In this document: positions 25,780 through 33,669 of the stretch, piece by piece
Layout of the letters: each line of letters opens with the position of its first letter
Position numbering within the stretch: the stretch's first letter is position 1
Notes under the pieces: model-generated
Told to the model about the DNA's origin: nothing
The model's input: the letters and a program-made list of their open reading frames with translations, nothing else
The model's database searches: none
Assembly: GCF_029910095.1 (NCBI RefSeq)
Contig: NZ_CP094526.1
Span: forward strand, 1,426,001 to 1,490,000
Length of the DNA stretch: 64,000 nucleotides
Origin: Bradyrhizobium sp. ISRA464
GTDB lineage: Bacteria; Pseudomonadota; Alphaproteobacteria; Rhizobiales; Xanthobacteraceae
Reading direction: 5' to 3'
Translations under genes and position numbers: made by a program

Positions 25780-26673
25780 ATGCGGTTCGACCTGATCGAC
25801 TTGCAATTGTTCATCGCCGTGGCCGATGCGCGCAGCATCACGCAGGGTGCTGCGCGCGCCAACCTTGCGCTGGCCTCGGCCAGCGAACGAATCAAGGGCC
25901 TGGAGGAGGCGTTGGGCGTCGCGCTGCTCAAGCGCGGCCGCCGCGGTGTCGAGCTGACCGCAGCCGGCGAGAGCCTGCTCGACCATGCCCGCATCGTGAT
26001 CCACAATGTCGAGGCGTTGCAGGGCGATCTCGCCGCCTATGCCAGCGGTATCCGCGCCAGCGTGCTCCTGCTCGCCAACACTTCCGGGCTGTCGGAGCAT
26101 CTGCCGCGGGCGCTGGCCCACTTCCTGCGCGAACATCCCGACATCAATGTCGACGTCGAGGAGCGCGAGAGCACCGACATCGCGACCGCGATCGCGAGCG
26201 GCGCCGCCGATCTCGGCTTCGCCGCCGAACATGCGCTGCCCGACAGCATCGAGCGCTTCCTGTTCAGTGAGGACCGGCTGATGCTGGTGGCCGCGCGGCG
26301 CAGCGATCTCGGCAACCGCCGCCAGATCGATTTCCAGGAGGTGGTCGACCGCGACTTCGTCGGCCTGACGGCAACGACTGCGCTGCAGCTCCACGTATCG
26401 AAGCACGCGGCAAAGCTCGGCGCGCGGCTGCGCTTCCGCGCCCGCCTGCGCGATTTCGACGCCATCTGCCAGATGGTTGCCGCCGATGTCGGAGTCGCCG
26501 TGGTTCCCGAAACCGCCGCGCGGCGCTGCGCGGCGGCGATGCCGATCGTCACCATCCGGATCCGCGACGCCTGGGCCAACCGCCGGTTGACGATCTGCGC
26601 GCGCAGCTTCAGGGCGCTGCCGCGGCCGGCCAAGCAGCTTGTGGAATATCTGCGGGCGGAAGTACAGCACTGA
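25780..26673 (+). CDS. LysR-family transcriptional regulator
   Basis: The 297-residue regulator has an N-terminal winged helix (LIDLQLFIAVADARSITQGA, ASERIKGLEEALGVALLKRG) and a substrate-binding-protein-like effector domain (LLLANTSGLSEHLPRALAHF, VEERESTDIATAIASGAADLG). Divergence from the TauE/SafE exporter suggests that it controls export of an organic anion and its own gene. An ATG 30 bp upstream is possible but adds non-conserved residues. Confidence 0.9.
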   Translation: MRFDLIDLQLFIAVADARSITQGAARANLALASASERIKGLEEALGVALLKRGRRGVELTAAGESLLDHARIVIHNVEALQGDLAAYASGIRASVLLLANTSGLSEHLPRALAHFLREHPDINVDVEERESTDIATAIASGAADLGFAAEHALPDSIERFLFSEDRLMLVAARRSDLGNRRQIDFQEVVDRDFVGLTATTALQLHVSKHAAKLGARLRFRARLRDFDAICQMVAADVGVAVVPETAARRCAAAMPIVTIRIRDAWANRRLTICARSFRALPRPAKQLVEYLRAEVQH

Positions 26674-26798
26674 CCGAACGAGGACATCGCGGCGTTCCGC
26701 GCCCACGTCATGATCCCGTTCGAGGAGCTGCGCGGCCGGCTCGACTATTAGTTGCTCGTCAGGATGGGCGCAGATCAATTACCGGGCAATTCAGGACA

Positions 26799-27578
26799 TC
26801 AGGCGTTGAGCACCTTCATCGCCGCCTCGTGCACGCGCGGATCGCCCGCTGCGATGATGCGGCCGCCGGCTTGCGCGGGCTTGCCTTCCCAGGTGGTGAC
26901 GATGCCGCCCGCGCCGGTGACGATCGGGATCAGGCCGGCGATGTCGTACGGCTTCAGCTCGGTCTCGACCACGAGGTCGAGATGGCCGGCGGCGAGCATG
27001 CAGTAGGAGTAGCAGTCGCCGCCATAGCGCGTCAGCCGCGCCACCGCCTCGATGCGGCCGAAGCGGGCGCGATCGGCCTCGTTCATCAGCAGTGGGCTCG
27101 TGGTGTAGGCGGTCGCCTCCTTCAGCGAGGCGCAGCGCCGCACCGAGAGCTTTCGTTCGCCCGACGGACCGGAATAGTGCGCCGAGCCGTTGTCGCCGGA
27201 GAAGCGCTCGCCGATATAGGGCTGGTGCATCATGCCGAACACCGGCGTACCTTTGTGCAGCAGCGCGATCAGCGTGCCCCAGATCGGGAAGCCCGCGATG
27301 AAGGACTTGGTGCCGTCGATCGGATCGAGCACCCAGACATAGTCGGCGTCCTCGCGCTCATTGCCGAATTCCTCGCCGACGATCCCATGCTGTGGGAAGT
27401 TGGACTTGATCAGCCGCCGCATCACGGCTTCCGCGGCGCGGTCGGCTTCGGTGACGGGATCGAAATCGCTGGCGCTCTTGTTGTCGATCGAGAGCGAGGT
27501 CCGGAAGAACGGCAGGATGGTTTCGCCGGATGCGGTCGCGAGGCGGCCAATGAAGGCTGTAAAGTCGATGACCGTCAC
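26799..27578 (-). CDS. hisN: Histidinol-phosphate phosphatase, inositol monophosphatase-like (HisN)
   Basis: The 259-residue enzyme carries the Mg-dependent phosphatase motifs: DPVTEADRAAEAVMR, GIVGEEFGNE, the metal-binding VLDPIDGTKSFIAG, and the C-terminal ELKPYDIAGLIPIVTGAGG. In alphaproteobacteria this branch supplies histidinol-phosphatase activity for histidine synthesis; inositol monophosphatase is the alternative. GKPAQAGGRIIAAGDPRVHE ends the protein. It is upstream, in opposite orientation, of the sRNA locus. Confidence 0.85.
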   Translation of the reverse strand: MTVIDFTAFIGRLATASGETILPFFRTSLSIDNKSASDFDPVTEADRAAEAVMRRLIKSNFPQHGIVGEEFGNEREDADYVWVLDPIDGTKSFIAGFPIWGTLIALLHKGTPVFGMMHQPYIGERFSGDNGSAHYSGPSGERKLSVRRCASLKEATAYTTSPLLMNEADRARFGRIEAVARLTRYGGDCYSYCMLAAGHLDLVVETELKPYDIAGLIPIVTGAGGIVTTWEGKPAQAGGRIIAAGDPRVHEAAMKVLNA

Positions 27579-27909
27579 GGCGGGTCCTTCGCAAAGCGCA
27601 CGGCGCGGGTAGAAATTGACGATGTTCTTGCCTAGCTCAATCCAGCGCGGCGCGCACGATTAACGGAACGTTATCCCATCCTGATGACGCGGCTCCGGAC
27701 TTTCGAATCGGCTTCGATTTCGAAAGCTTCGCGGTCCTGGCACTGATCACGAAGTTGCGAGTTCTGGTATACAAGCTATGCGCGTAGCGCTGAACAAAAA
27801 GGTCGATCTTTTGCAAGCTGTTGATTTCCAACAGTAAAATGTTCGGCGGCGACGATGTTGCATATTCGCCATCCTCCGCGAGATAGCGCAGGAAATGTTT
27901 CGAAAAGTC

Positions 27910-27938
27910 TTGCGTTTTGTGCAGCGCGGTCGCATATT
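27910..27938 (+). promoter_or_regulatory. Housekeeping-type promoter of the sRNA
   Basis: TTGCGT (27910-27915), 17 bp, CATATT (27933-27938) form a good -35/-10 pair whose start point would be near 27945, just before the first hairpin of the RNA. Confidence 0.55.
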
Positions 27939-27944
27939 GTTGCG

Positions 27945-28034
27945 GTGCGGTAGCGCCTCGCGCTATCGCTGCCCTCCTTGGGCGTTTCCTCCCTAGACTT
28001 GGGCCGCTTGTTCATTCAAGCGGCCCTTTTTTCT
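27945..28034 (+). ncRNA. Small RNA, alpha-r8/suhB (MmgR)-like
   Basis: The 90-nt unit consists of a perfect 10-bp hairpin (27947-27956 with 27960-27969, loop CTC), a single-stranded middle containing CCTCCTTGGGCGTTTCCTCC, and an intrinsic terminator ending in TTTTTT. The exposed TTTCCTCCC can pair with Shine-Dalgarno sequences. This arrangement and the GGGCGTTTCCTCCCTAGACTT core agree with what I remember of the alphaproteobacterial suhB/alpha-r8 family (MmgR in Sinorhizobium, linked to polyhydroxybutyrate control), often found near inositol-monophosphatase genes such as hisN here. Family name is from memory and not from a covariance-model search. Confidence 0.65.
28001..28034 (+). terminator. 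Strong intrinsic terminator of the sRNA
   Basis: Stem GGGCCGCTTG (28001-28010), loop TTCATT, CAAGCGGCCC (28017-28026), followed by TTTTTTCTTT. The 10-bp perfect stem with T-run is one of only two textbook terminators in the window. Confidence 0.9.
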
Positions 28035-28162
28035 TTCCGGGCGCCTTGTCCGCTCATCCTTCCCTGGGACAGCGAAGATTCATTTCGCCGCCGGCTACCG
28101 CCGCAAATGGATTCCCGGTTCAGGACTTCGTCGCGCCGGAATGACGAATGGATGATGTCACC

Positions 28163-29050
28163 CTATTCCGCGGCGGCCTGGAACGGTCCGAGATCGGCGA
28201 ACGGGACCTTGGCCAGCGCGTCGGCGAGCGTTGCGAAGTCCGCCGCCACCTGGCCGAAGCGCGGCCCGCGCTCGCGGCGACGCTCGTCCATATAGACCGC
28301 GCGGTTGAGTTCGATCTGGACCGTATGCAGGCCGCTCGCCGGGTTGCCGTAATGTTCGGTGATGAAGCCCCCGGCATAGGGCTTGTTGCGCCCGATCGAG
28401 TAGCCGAGCGAGCTCATGATCTCTTCGACGAGGTCAGGCAGGAGCGGCGCGCAGCTCGTGCCGTAGCGGTCGCCAATCACGACATCAGGCCGGCGCGGCT
28501 CGTCGCGCGACACGCCGATCGACGGCATCGAATGGCAGTCGACCACGATCGCCGCGCCGAATGCCTGGTGAGCCTTGTTGATCAGCCGGCGCAGTGCGCG
28601 ATGATAGGGCTTGTAGAGCACCTCGATCCGGGTCAGCGCGTCGTCGACGTCGAGCCGCTCGCGGTAGATCTCCTGGCCGTCGCCGACCACGCGCGGGATG
28701 GTGCCGAGGCCGCCGGCCACTCGCATCGAGCGCGTGTTGGCAAAGCTCGGCAGCCGTCCGGTGAACATGCGCGGGTCGAGCTCATAGGGCTCGCGGTTCA
28801 CATCGATATAGGAGCGCGGGAAATTGACGCGCACGGTCGGAAAGCCGCGATCGCTCAAGCCCGCGATCAATTCGTCCATGAAGGAATCTTCCGAGCGGCG
28901 CAGCGAAACGAGATCGATCCGCGATGCCTCCAGGAACGCGGCCGGATAGACCGAGCCGGAGTGCGGGGAATTGAAGATGATCGGCGCCCGCCAGGCGTCG
29001 GGCTCGACGATCTCGAATGGGGGCGACAACTCGCCAGCAGACTCGGTCAT
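28163..29050 (-). CDS. N-formylglutamate amidohydrolase family protein
   Basis: The 295-residue protein has the family pattern IIFNSPHSGSVYPAAFLE, EDSFMDELIAGLSDRGFP, VNFPRSYIDVNREPYELD, AAIVVDCHSMP, DVVIGDRYGTSCAP, and VQIELNRAVYMDE. The enzyme hydrolyses N-formyl-L-glutamate to formate and glutamate in histidine degradation (HutG/HutF-type route). No other hut genes are near; such stand-alone copies are common in rhizobia. Start at 29050 (MTESAGELSPP) chosen over 29089, whose first residues are non-conserved. Confidence 0.88.
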   Translation of the reverse strand: MTESAGELSPPFEIVEPDAWRAPIIFNSPHSGSVYPAAFLEASRIDLVSLRRSEDSFMDELIAGLSDRGFPTVRVNFPRSYIDVNREPYELDPRMFTGRLPSFANTRSMRVAGGLGTIPRVVGDGQEIYRERLDVDDALTRIEVLYKPYHRALRRLINKAHQAFGAAIVVDCHSMPSIGVSRDEPRRPDVVIGDRYGTSCAPLLPDLVEEIMSSLGYSIGRNKPYAGGFITEHYGNPASGLHTVQIELNRAVYMDERRRERGPRFGQVAADFATLADALAKVPFADLGPFQAAAE

Positions 29051-29343
29051 TCCCTTGGCGCCGTCCCTTGCGTCCGCCTGTCCGTGCACAATTGATTGTG
29101 CCGGAAAAGCGGAGATTTATGGGCATGCATTGTCCGTAATCGCGATCATTCTGCCAAGTGAAAAGAGTGTGGCGTGTGCTGGAATGCGTCTGAGGCACCG
29201 AAAAAGTTGATTCGATACTTGGATCGGTCCACAAATAGAATGCGTTCTACGCCGACGGGCAGGTGCAAATTTCACCCGAAATTTACCGTCTGTCGGGCTT
29301 AGTGTTCGGACTGAACCTCCAGCCGGATTCGACGTTTCCAACC

Positions 29344-29703
29344 ATGCCGAAAATCCTTCTCGCCGAAGACGACAACGATATGCGCCGCTTCCTGGTCAAG
29401 GCGCTGGAAAACGCCGGATTCAAGGTCTCGCCGCATGACAACGGCTTGTCGGCCTACCAGCGGCTGCGTGAGGAGCCGTTCGAGATGCTGCTCACCGACA
29501 TCGTGATGCCGGAGATGGACGGAATCGAGCTGGCGCGCCGCGCCTCGGAACTCGACCCCGACATCAAGATCATGTTCATCACCGGATTCGCCGCGGTGGC
29601 CCTGAATTCCGATTCGGAAGCGCCGAAAAACGCCAAGGTCCTGGCCAAGCCCGTGCACTTGCGGGAATTGGTCAGCGAGGTGAACAAGTTGCTGGCGGCC
29701 TGA
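29344..29703 (+). CDS. cpdR: Response regulator CpdR
   Basis: The 119-residue single-domain receiver begins MPKILLAEDDNDMRRFLVKA; the phospho-acceptor Asp is in EMLLTDIVMPEMDG (about residue 52), Thr in IMFITGFAA and Lys in VLAKPVHLRELV. Sequence and size match CpdR of the CckA-ChpT pathway: unphosphorylated CpdR primes ClpXP to degrade CtrA and other cell-cycle proteins. The N-terminus starting at 29344 is that of the family; the ATG at 29263 is not. Confidence 0.92.
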   Translation: MPKILLAEDDNDMRRFLVKALENAGFKVSPHDNGLSAYQRLREEPFEMLLTDIVMPEMDGIELARRASELDPDIKIMFITGFAAVALNSDSEAPKNAKVLAKPVHLRELVSEVNKLLAA

Positions 29704-29790
29704 TTCGGACGAAAACTCGCATTTTGTATCCTTGCCTGCCCCGCCGGGGTCCGTTATAGGGACCCGACCCAAGACGACGAGACGACTTTG

Positions 29791-29865
29791 GGGTGCGTAG
29801 CTCAGCGGGAGAGCACTACCTTGACATGGTAGGGGTCACAGGTTCGATCCCTGTCGCACCCACCA
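29791..29865 (+). tRNA. tRNA-Val (GAC anticodon)
   Basis: A 75-nt cloverleaf: acceptor GGGTGCG/CGCACCC, D-stem GCTC/GAGC, anticodon loop TTGACAT, T-stem ACAGG/CCTGT, discriminator A and encoded CCA. Anticodon GAC decodes GUC/GUU valine. Confidence 0.95.
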
Positions 29866-30099
29866 CGCTTCGCCCTGACGGGCTTCGCGTGGCGCAGCGA
29901 TGCCGGAGACGGTCAGAGCGAAGTGTGTCCGGCGTAGCTTGAACGCAGTGAAAGCGAAGACGGACGGTTACGCCGAAGCCCAACGGGCGCAGGCAGGCTG
30001 CCGCCGCGAGCTCCGGCCAGGCCAGGCAAGCTTCGCAATTCCGCTCCTTCGCGGCGACGAGGGACAATCTGATTCAACCTGTCAAACAGCCTGCCCGGG

Positions 30100-30198
30100 G
30101 TCATCGCCCGCGTATGCGGGCGATCCAGTATTCCAGAGACGCCGGTGCTCGAACCGAGAGGCCGCAGCGTACTGGATGCCCGCATGCGCGGGCATGAC
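30100..30198. repeat. Large intergenic inverted repeat
   Basis: The left arm (30100-30130; GTCATCGCCCGCGTATGCGG...) and the right arm (30170-30198) are reverse complements with few differences; each arm itself contains a GCCCGCGTATGCGGGC-type hairpin. A 40-bp variable centre separates them. This is the layout of a REP/BIME-like dispersed repeat. Confidence 0.7.
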
Positions 30199-30281
30199 GA
30201 CTGAAAGGATGTGACTCCGCATTCTCGCGACATGATTTGTCCGAGCTTTGCATCTCGTTCCGCCCTCTCAATTCGCAGAGG

Positions 30282-30390
30282 GCGCAGGGAAAGCCGGGTG
30301 CCGATCGCACCCATGGGGTCCCGAGCAAATGGAAAGCTCGGGAGGTAGGACCACAGGTGAGACCGAAGAACACTCCGGCTTTCCCTGCGC
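30282..30390. repeat. Nested-hairpin element with 16-bp perfect terminal inverted repeats
   Basis: GCGCAGGGAAAGCCGG (30282-30297) is matched by CCGGCTTTCCCTGCGC (30375-30390). Inside are GGGTGC/GCACCC (about 30297-30313) and CCCGAGC/GCTCGGG (about 30323-30345) stems, giving a branched structure. I believe similar sequences recur in Bradyrhizobium intergenic regions, but that is from memory. Confidence 0.65.
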
Positions 30391-31010
30391 GATGGTTTAC
30401 GGCTTATACGTGCTCTCCCCGGCGAGACTGGGCTTTGTTGTCACCGTCATCAGCGAGAGATCTTGCCTCTTGCTGATGAGACACCTGCCACTAGGGCGTC
30501 AGGCCTGCACGACTTCGCCGTCCGCTATCTGCCACGCTCGTCAGCCGTGACATCGGCGTCCACCGCATCTCGACCCAGCACTCGTGACGACCGCGAAGCG
30601 CCCCTCAAGCGGGTGAGACGGGCGGATTATAGACCGAGTTGAACTTCTGGAAAACAGAAATATTTTCGCATGAGGGGCTTGCGCCGTCGGGCAACTCAGT
30701 GATTGGCAGTCACCGGTCCAGCGCGGCTGCGGGGAGCACGGCATTATTCGGCCGGGCGGGTGTGCGACGATCGAGTTGCGGAGCATGTCCTCGTGAAGCC
30801 TCCGGACCGCACGGAGATGATTTGGTTCTCCGCCTTCCGGAAGGCGGATATCAACCGGCACCGAATGGATCACTGCGGCGGCACCAGCATTGCCGCACAA
30901 CAAATGCTCTGTTCAGCACCGACTTCCTACGCCCTGCGGTGCTCCGAAAGAGCGCGATACTGAAACTTCAAGAGGGAAGCCCGCGTACATTGGCGGGCTT
31001 CCCCTCGACC

Positions 31011-31412
31011 TCACCAGTGACGATACCAGCGCGGGTAACCGCCCCCGTAATAGGTGAATGCCGGTCTGACCACGTGACGATAGCGGTAGCCGTAATAGGC
31101 CGGCCTAACCGCGGAATAGTATGTCGTGGTGGATGCGCCCCAGCGATACGGCGCGACACCGTAGTCGTAATCGTAATCGTATGCATAGTCGCCGTAATAA
31201 GCCGGTGCGTAGTATGCAGGTGCGTAGCCATAGTAGCCGTACCCGGGACCCCAGTCATAGGCTGACGCGGCGAGCCCGCCGACGACCGCGCCGGCGACTA
31301 ATCCACCTGCGAGCGCGGGCCCGAACCCGTCGCGTGCTTCGGCGGGCGCCGGAGACGCCATCGTGCTCAAGGCGAGCCCGCCGACTGTTGTAAGAACAAG
31401 GGCTGTCTTCAT
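31011..31412 (-). CDS. Secreted Tyr/Gly-rich hypothetical protein
   Basis: The 133-residue product begins MKTALVLTTVGGLALSTMAS, a signal peptide ending near PAEA-RDGFG. A short hydrophobic Gly/Ala segment (PALAGGLVAGAVVGGLAASA) follows, then a repetitive region of Tyr, Gly, Ala and Asp (YAPAYYAPAYYGDYAYDYD). AGGAGGATCTT is an excellent ribosome-binding site. Such proteins are exported and may associate with the envelope; function unknown. Confidence 0.8.
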   Translation of the reverse strand: MKTALVLTTVGGLALSTMASPAPAEARDGFGPALAGGLVAGAVVGGLAASAYDWGPGYGYYGYAPAYYAPAYYGDYAYDYDYDYGVAPYRWGASTTTYYSAVRPAYYGYRYRHVVRPAFTYYGGGYPRWYRHW

Positions 31413-31961
31413 AAGATCCTCCTGGGTGATGATTGCCCAAGCCGACCAACGGGGCAGAATGGCATTGGTTGCGAACGGCAGTGCACCGACACCGAGGCGG
31501 GCAGCGCACGCGCCAGATCGAGCTTGTGAGGAGAGCTCAGGCAGGAGCCGTGCATCCGTGCACCACAGCGGCTCACAGCCGAACGCAACTCGTTCCGGAC
31601 CTCTATCGACTGCGTCGGAAAATGATCGGTGCGAGCACGCTGAGCGTGATCATTGTGATCCACAAAGTGGCCCCCAAACGGAAACAGTGGCAACTGGTTC
31701 CTGAAGCGAGACAGAATATTTGGCCGCCGCGTCCAGTATCCTTCAGGTGTTCCCCTGCACCAAATGTCGCGGCGCGCCCGCATTTTGGAACGGCGCCGAC
31801 GGCACAGTTGTTTTTCTAGCAAGGCAGTTCACCGGTGAGCCGCGCAGCCTGTGCTGCGTATCTCGCCGGGTTTTGTTGGAGCGCGGCTGCGACGACGCGA
31901 GCGCCAGCTATTGGCGTCGGATTTCCCAAACGGAGCAACCGCCAGATTTCAGGAGGGATCG
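31413..31961. other. Intergenic stretch without recognisable gene
   Basis: Frames on both strands give no recognisable protein. On the minus strand the sequence GCAAC, 16 bp, CGTT (about 31477-31501 plus coordinates reversed) resembles an EcfG promoter for the Tyr/Gly-rich gene with one mismatch in the -35 box; this is weak. Confidence 0.3.
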
Positions 31962-33554
31962 ATGATGCAGAGTAGGATGAAGAGCAAGTTTCTGCTGACG
32001 ACAGCTGTGCTATTGGCCGGCGTCAGCCTCGCATCTGCGCAAGGGATGCGGGAAGGCGGCATGGGTGGCGGCGGCGGTGTCGGCGCCGGAACCGGCGGCA
32101 GCGAGCACGGAACATCCGCGGGCCCATCAGCCGGACGTTCCGGCGGCGCAATGCATGGGAGTCCTTCGGGTGCGGCGCGCAGCGGAGGCGTGACCGAAGG
32201 CCGGGGACAGGGCCCGAGAGAAGGCGGACGAGCAGCAGGCCAAACCGAGCGGCAGATGGGCCGTGGCGCAGCCGAACGCGGCGGACGCATGCAGGGCCAG
32301 ACCACCGGGCAAGCCCGTGGCGCAGAGGAGAGAGGTGAACGGCAAGGTCAGCGCAGTCAGGGCCGGCAACAGCAGACCATAGGACAGGGCCGCAACGAGC
32401 GCGAGCAGACTGGCCGATCTGAAACCCGCCAACGTGGTAGCGCGCGGCAAAGCCAGCAGCAGCCGGAGAACCGCACTGGTGCCGCGAACCGAGGTCAGAG
32501 CACCACGACGGGCCAGAGCAAGGGCCCGAGCACAACGACGGGCCAGAGCCCAAGAGCCGGCCAGAGCACGACAGGCGCGGCCACTCAGCAGCCTGGTACG
32601 ACGCAAGGCCGGATGAACTCCGGGCAGACCACCGGTCAGGCCCAGGGTCAGACCGGTACAACCGCTCAGACCCAATCGAACGCGACGGTCCAGACCGAGG
32701 CCGGGCGCACCGTGACGGCGCAACAGCAAAGCACGATCCAGCGCTCCGTGCTGTCTGCGCGCAACGCGCCGCGCGTGAACATCAACTCGATCAACTTCGC
32801 GGTTAACCGGGGCGTGGTGGTGCCTTCGAGGTTCCACGTCGTGTCGGTCGCCGCCTTCCCGGCGCTGATCGACGTGTTCCCATTTTATCGCGACGACAGC
32901 TTCTTCATCGTCGAGGATGAAGTGGTGTTCCTCGATCGCGACCGCCGCGTTGTCGACGTGGTCCCGGTCGGACCGCGGACGCGCTTCAGCCATCGCGGCA
33001 GCAGCAGTAGCGTTGCGATCATGGACCTGAGCCCGCAGCAGATCCGCGAGGTGCAGCAGGTGCTGATCGATCGCGGCCTGCTCGTCGGCGAGGCTGATGG
33101 CGTGCTCGGGTCCCGGACCCGCGAGGCGCTGATCACGTTCCAGCGTCAGCAGGGTATCGCGACGAGCGGTAGCGTTGATACGCGCACGGTCGCCGCACTG
33201 GGTCTGTCGGACAGGATCGGTCAGGGCGCGGGACAAGGGTCGTCGACGGTCGGCCAGGGCCGCACTCAGCAGCAGCCTGCCCAGCAGAACGCGCCTGGAC
33301 AAACCACCGGCCGGGCGAACCCGCCACAGAACCAGTCGACACCCGGCCAGTCGCCCGCTCAGCAGCAGGCCCCGCAGCAGAATACGACGGGACAAGCCGC
33401 TCCACAGAACCAGTCCACGGTTGGTCAGGGCGGCAGCCGGCCGAGCGCAGATCAGAACACGCAGCCCGGCCAGTCGGGCCAGAGCAGCGCTCCGCCTTCG
33501 TCAGGCGCGGGCCAGGGCGCGCAGACGCCGGAGCATAACTCCAATCGGAAATAG
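31962..33554 (+). CDS. Secreted Gln/Gly-rich protein with DUF1236-like and peptidoglycan-binding domains
   Basis: The 530-residue protein has a signal peptide (KFLLTTAVLLAGVSLASAQG), a low-complexity region of about 250 residues made of Gly, Gln, Arg, Thr and Ser (repeats such as TTTGQSKGPSTTTGQS), a folded DUF1236-like segment (NFAVNRGVVVPSRFHVVSV, DRDRRVVDVVPV, about 275-345), a peptidoglycan-binding type 1 domain (LSPQQIREVQQVLIDRGLLV, LGSRTREALITFQRQQGIAT, about 355-415) and a Gln/Pro/Ser-rich tail. It probably binds the cell wall in the periplasm. Start 31962 follows AGGAGGG; the upstream frame is not conserved. A strong terminator follows. Confidence 0.85.
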   Translation: MMQSRMKSKFLLTTAVLLAGVSLASAQGMREGGMGGGGGVGAGTGGSEHGTSAGPSAGRSGGAMHGSPSGAARSGGVTEGRGQGPREGGRAAGQTERQMGRGAAERGGRMQGQTTGQARGAEERGERQGQRSQGRQQQTIGQGRNEREQTGRSETRQRGSARQSQQQPENRTGAANRGQSTTTGQSKGPSTTTGQSPRAGQSTTGAATQQPGTTQGRMNSGQTTGQAQGQTGTTAQTQSNATVQTEAGRTVTAQQQSTIQRSVLSARNAPRVNINSINFAVNRGVVVPSRFHVVSVAAFPALIDVFPFYRDDSFFIVEDEVVFLDRDRRVVDVVPVGPRTRFSHRGSSSSVAIMDLSPQQIREVQQVLIDRGLLVGEADGVLGSRTREALITFQRQQGIATSGSVDTRTVAALGLSDRIGQGAGQGSSTVGQGRTQQQPAQQNAPGQTTGRANPPQNQSTPGQSPAQQQAPQQNTTGQAAPQNQSTVGQGGSRPSADQNTQPGQSGQSSAPPSSGAGQGAQTPEHNSNRK

Positions 33555-33565
33555 AATATTGAGCA

Positions 33566-33596
33566 AGAGCCCCGCTGCAGAGCGGGGCTCTTTTCT
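33566..33596 (+). terminator. Intrinsic terminator
   Basis: Perfect 11-bp stem AGAGCCCCGCT (33566-33576) and AGCGGGGCTCT (33581-33591), loop GCAG, followed by TTTTC. It ends transcription of the secreted Gln/Gly-rich gene 11 bp after its stop. Confidence 0.9.
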
Positions 33597-33669
33597 TGAG
33601 ACGGTGCGGCTACTTTATCGCAGATGGCCAAGGGGCGAAGGAGAGCAGTCGCTCGGTCCGAGCGGCGCC

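Larger units (their letters stand above)
29866..31010. other. Repeat-rich intergenic spacer
   Basis: This 1.1-kb stretch after tRNA-Val has no supported gene. It contains a large imperfect palindrome (30100-30198), a nested-hairpin element (30282-30390) and GC-rich spacer sequence. The short frames on both strands have no family resemblance or ribosome-binding sites. Confidence 0.6.

Noticed and set aside
30100..30390. CRISPR-like array
   Set aside because: Repeats are inverted and not direct, there are no regularly spaced identical units, and no cas genes are in the window.
31791..31812. GGAAC...GTT as an EcfG promoter of the secreted Gln/Gly-rich gene
   Set aside because: The spacing to GTT is two bases too short and the C of CGTT is missing.
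32127..33395. 422-codon minus-strand frame inside the secreted Gln/Gly-rich gene
   Set aside because: Arises from low-complexity codons of the plus-strand gene; the plus strand has a signal peptide, a peptidoglycan-binding domain, a ribosome-binding site and a terminator.
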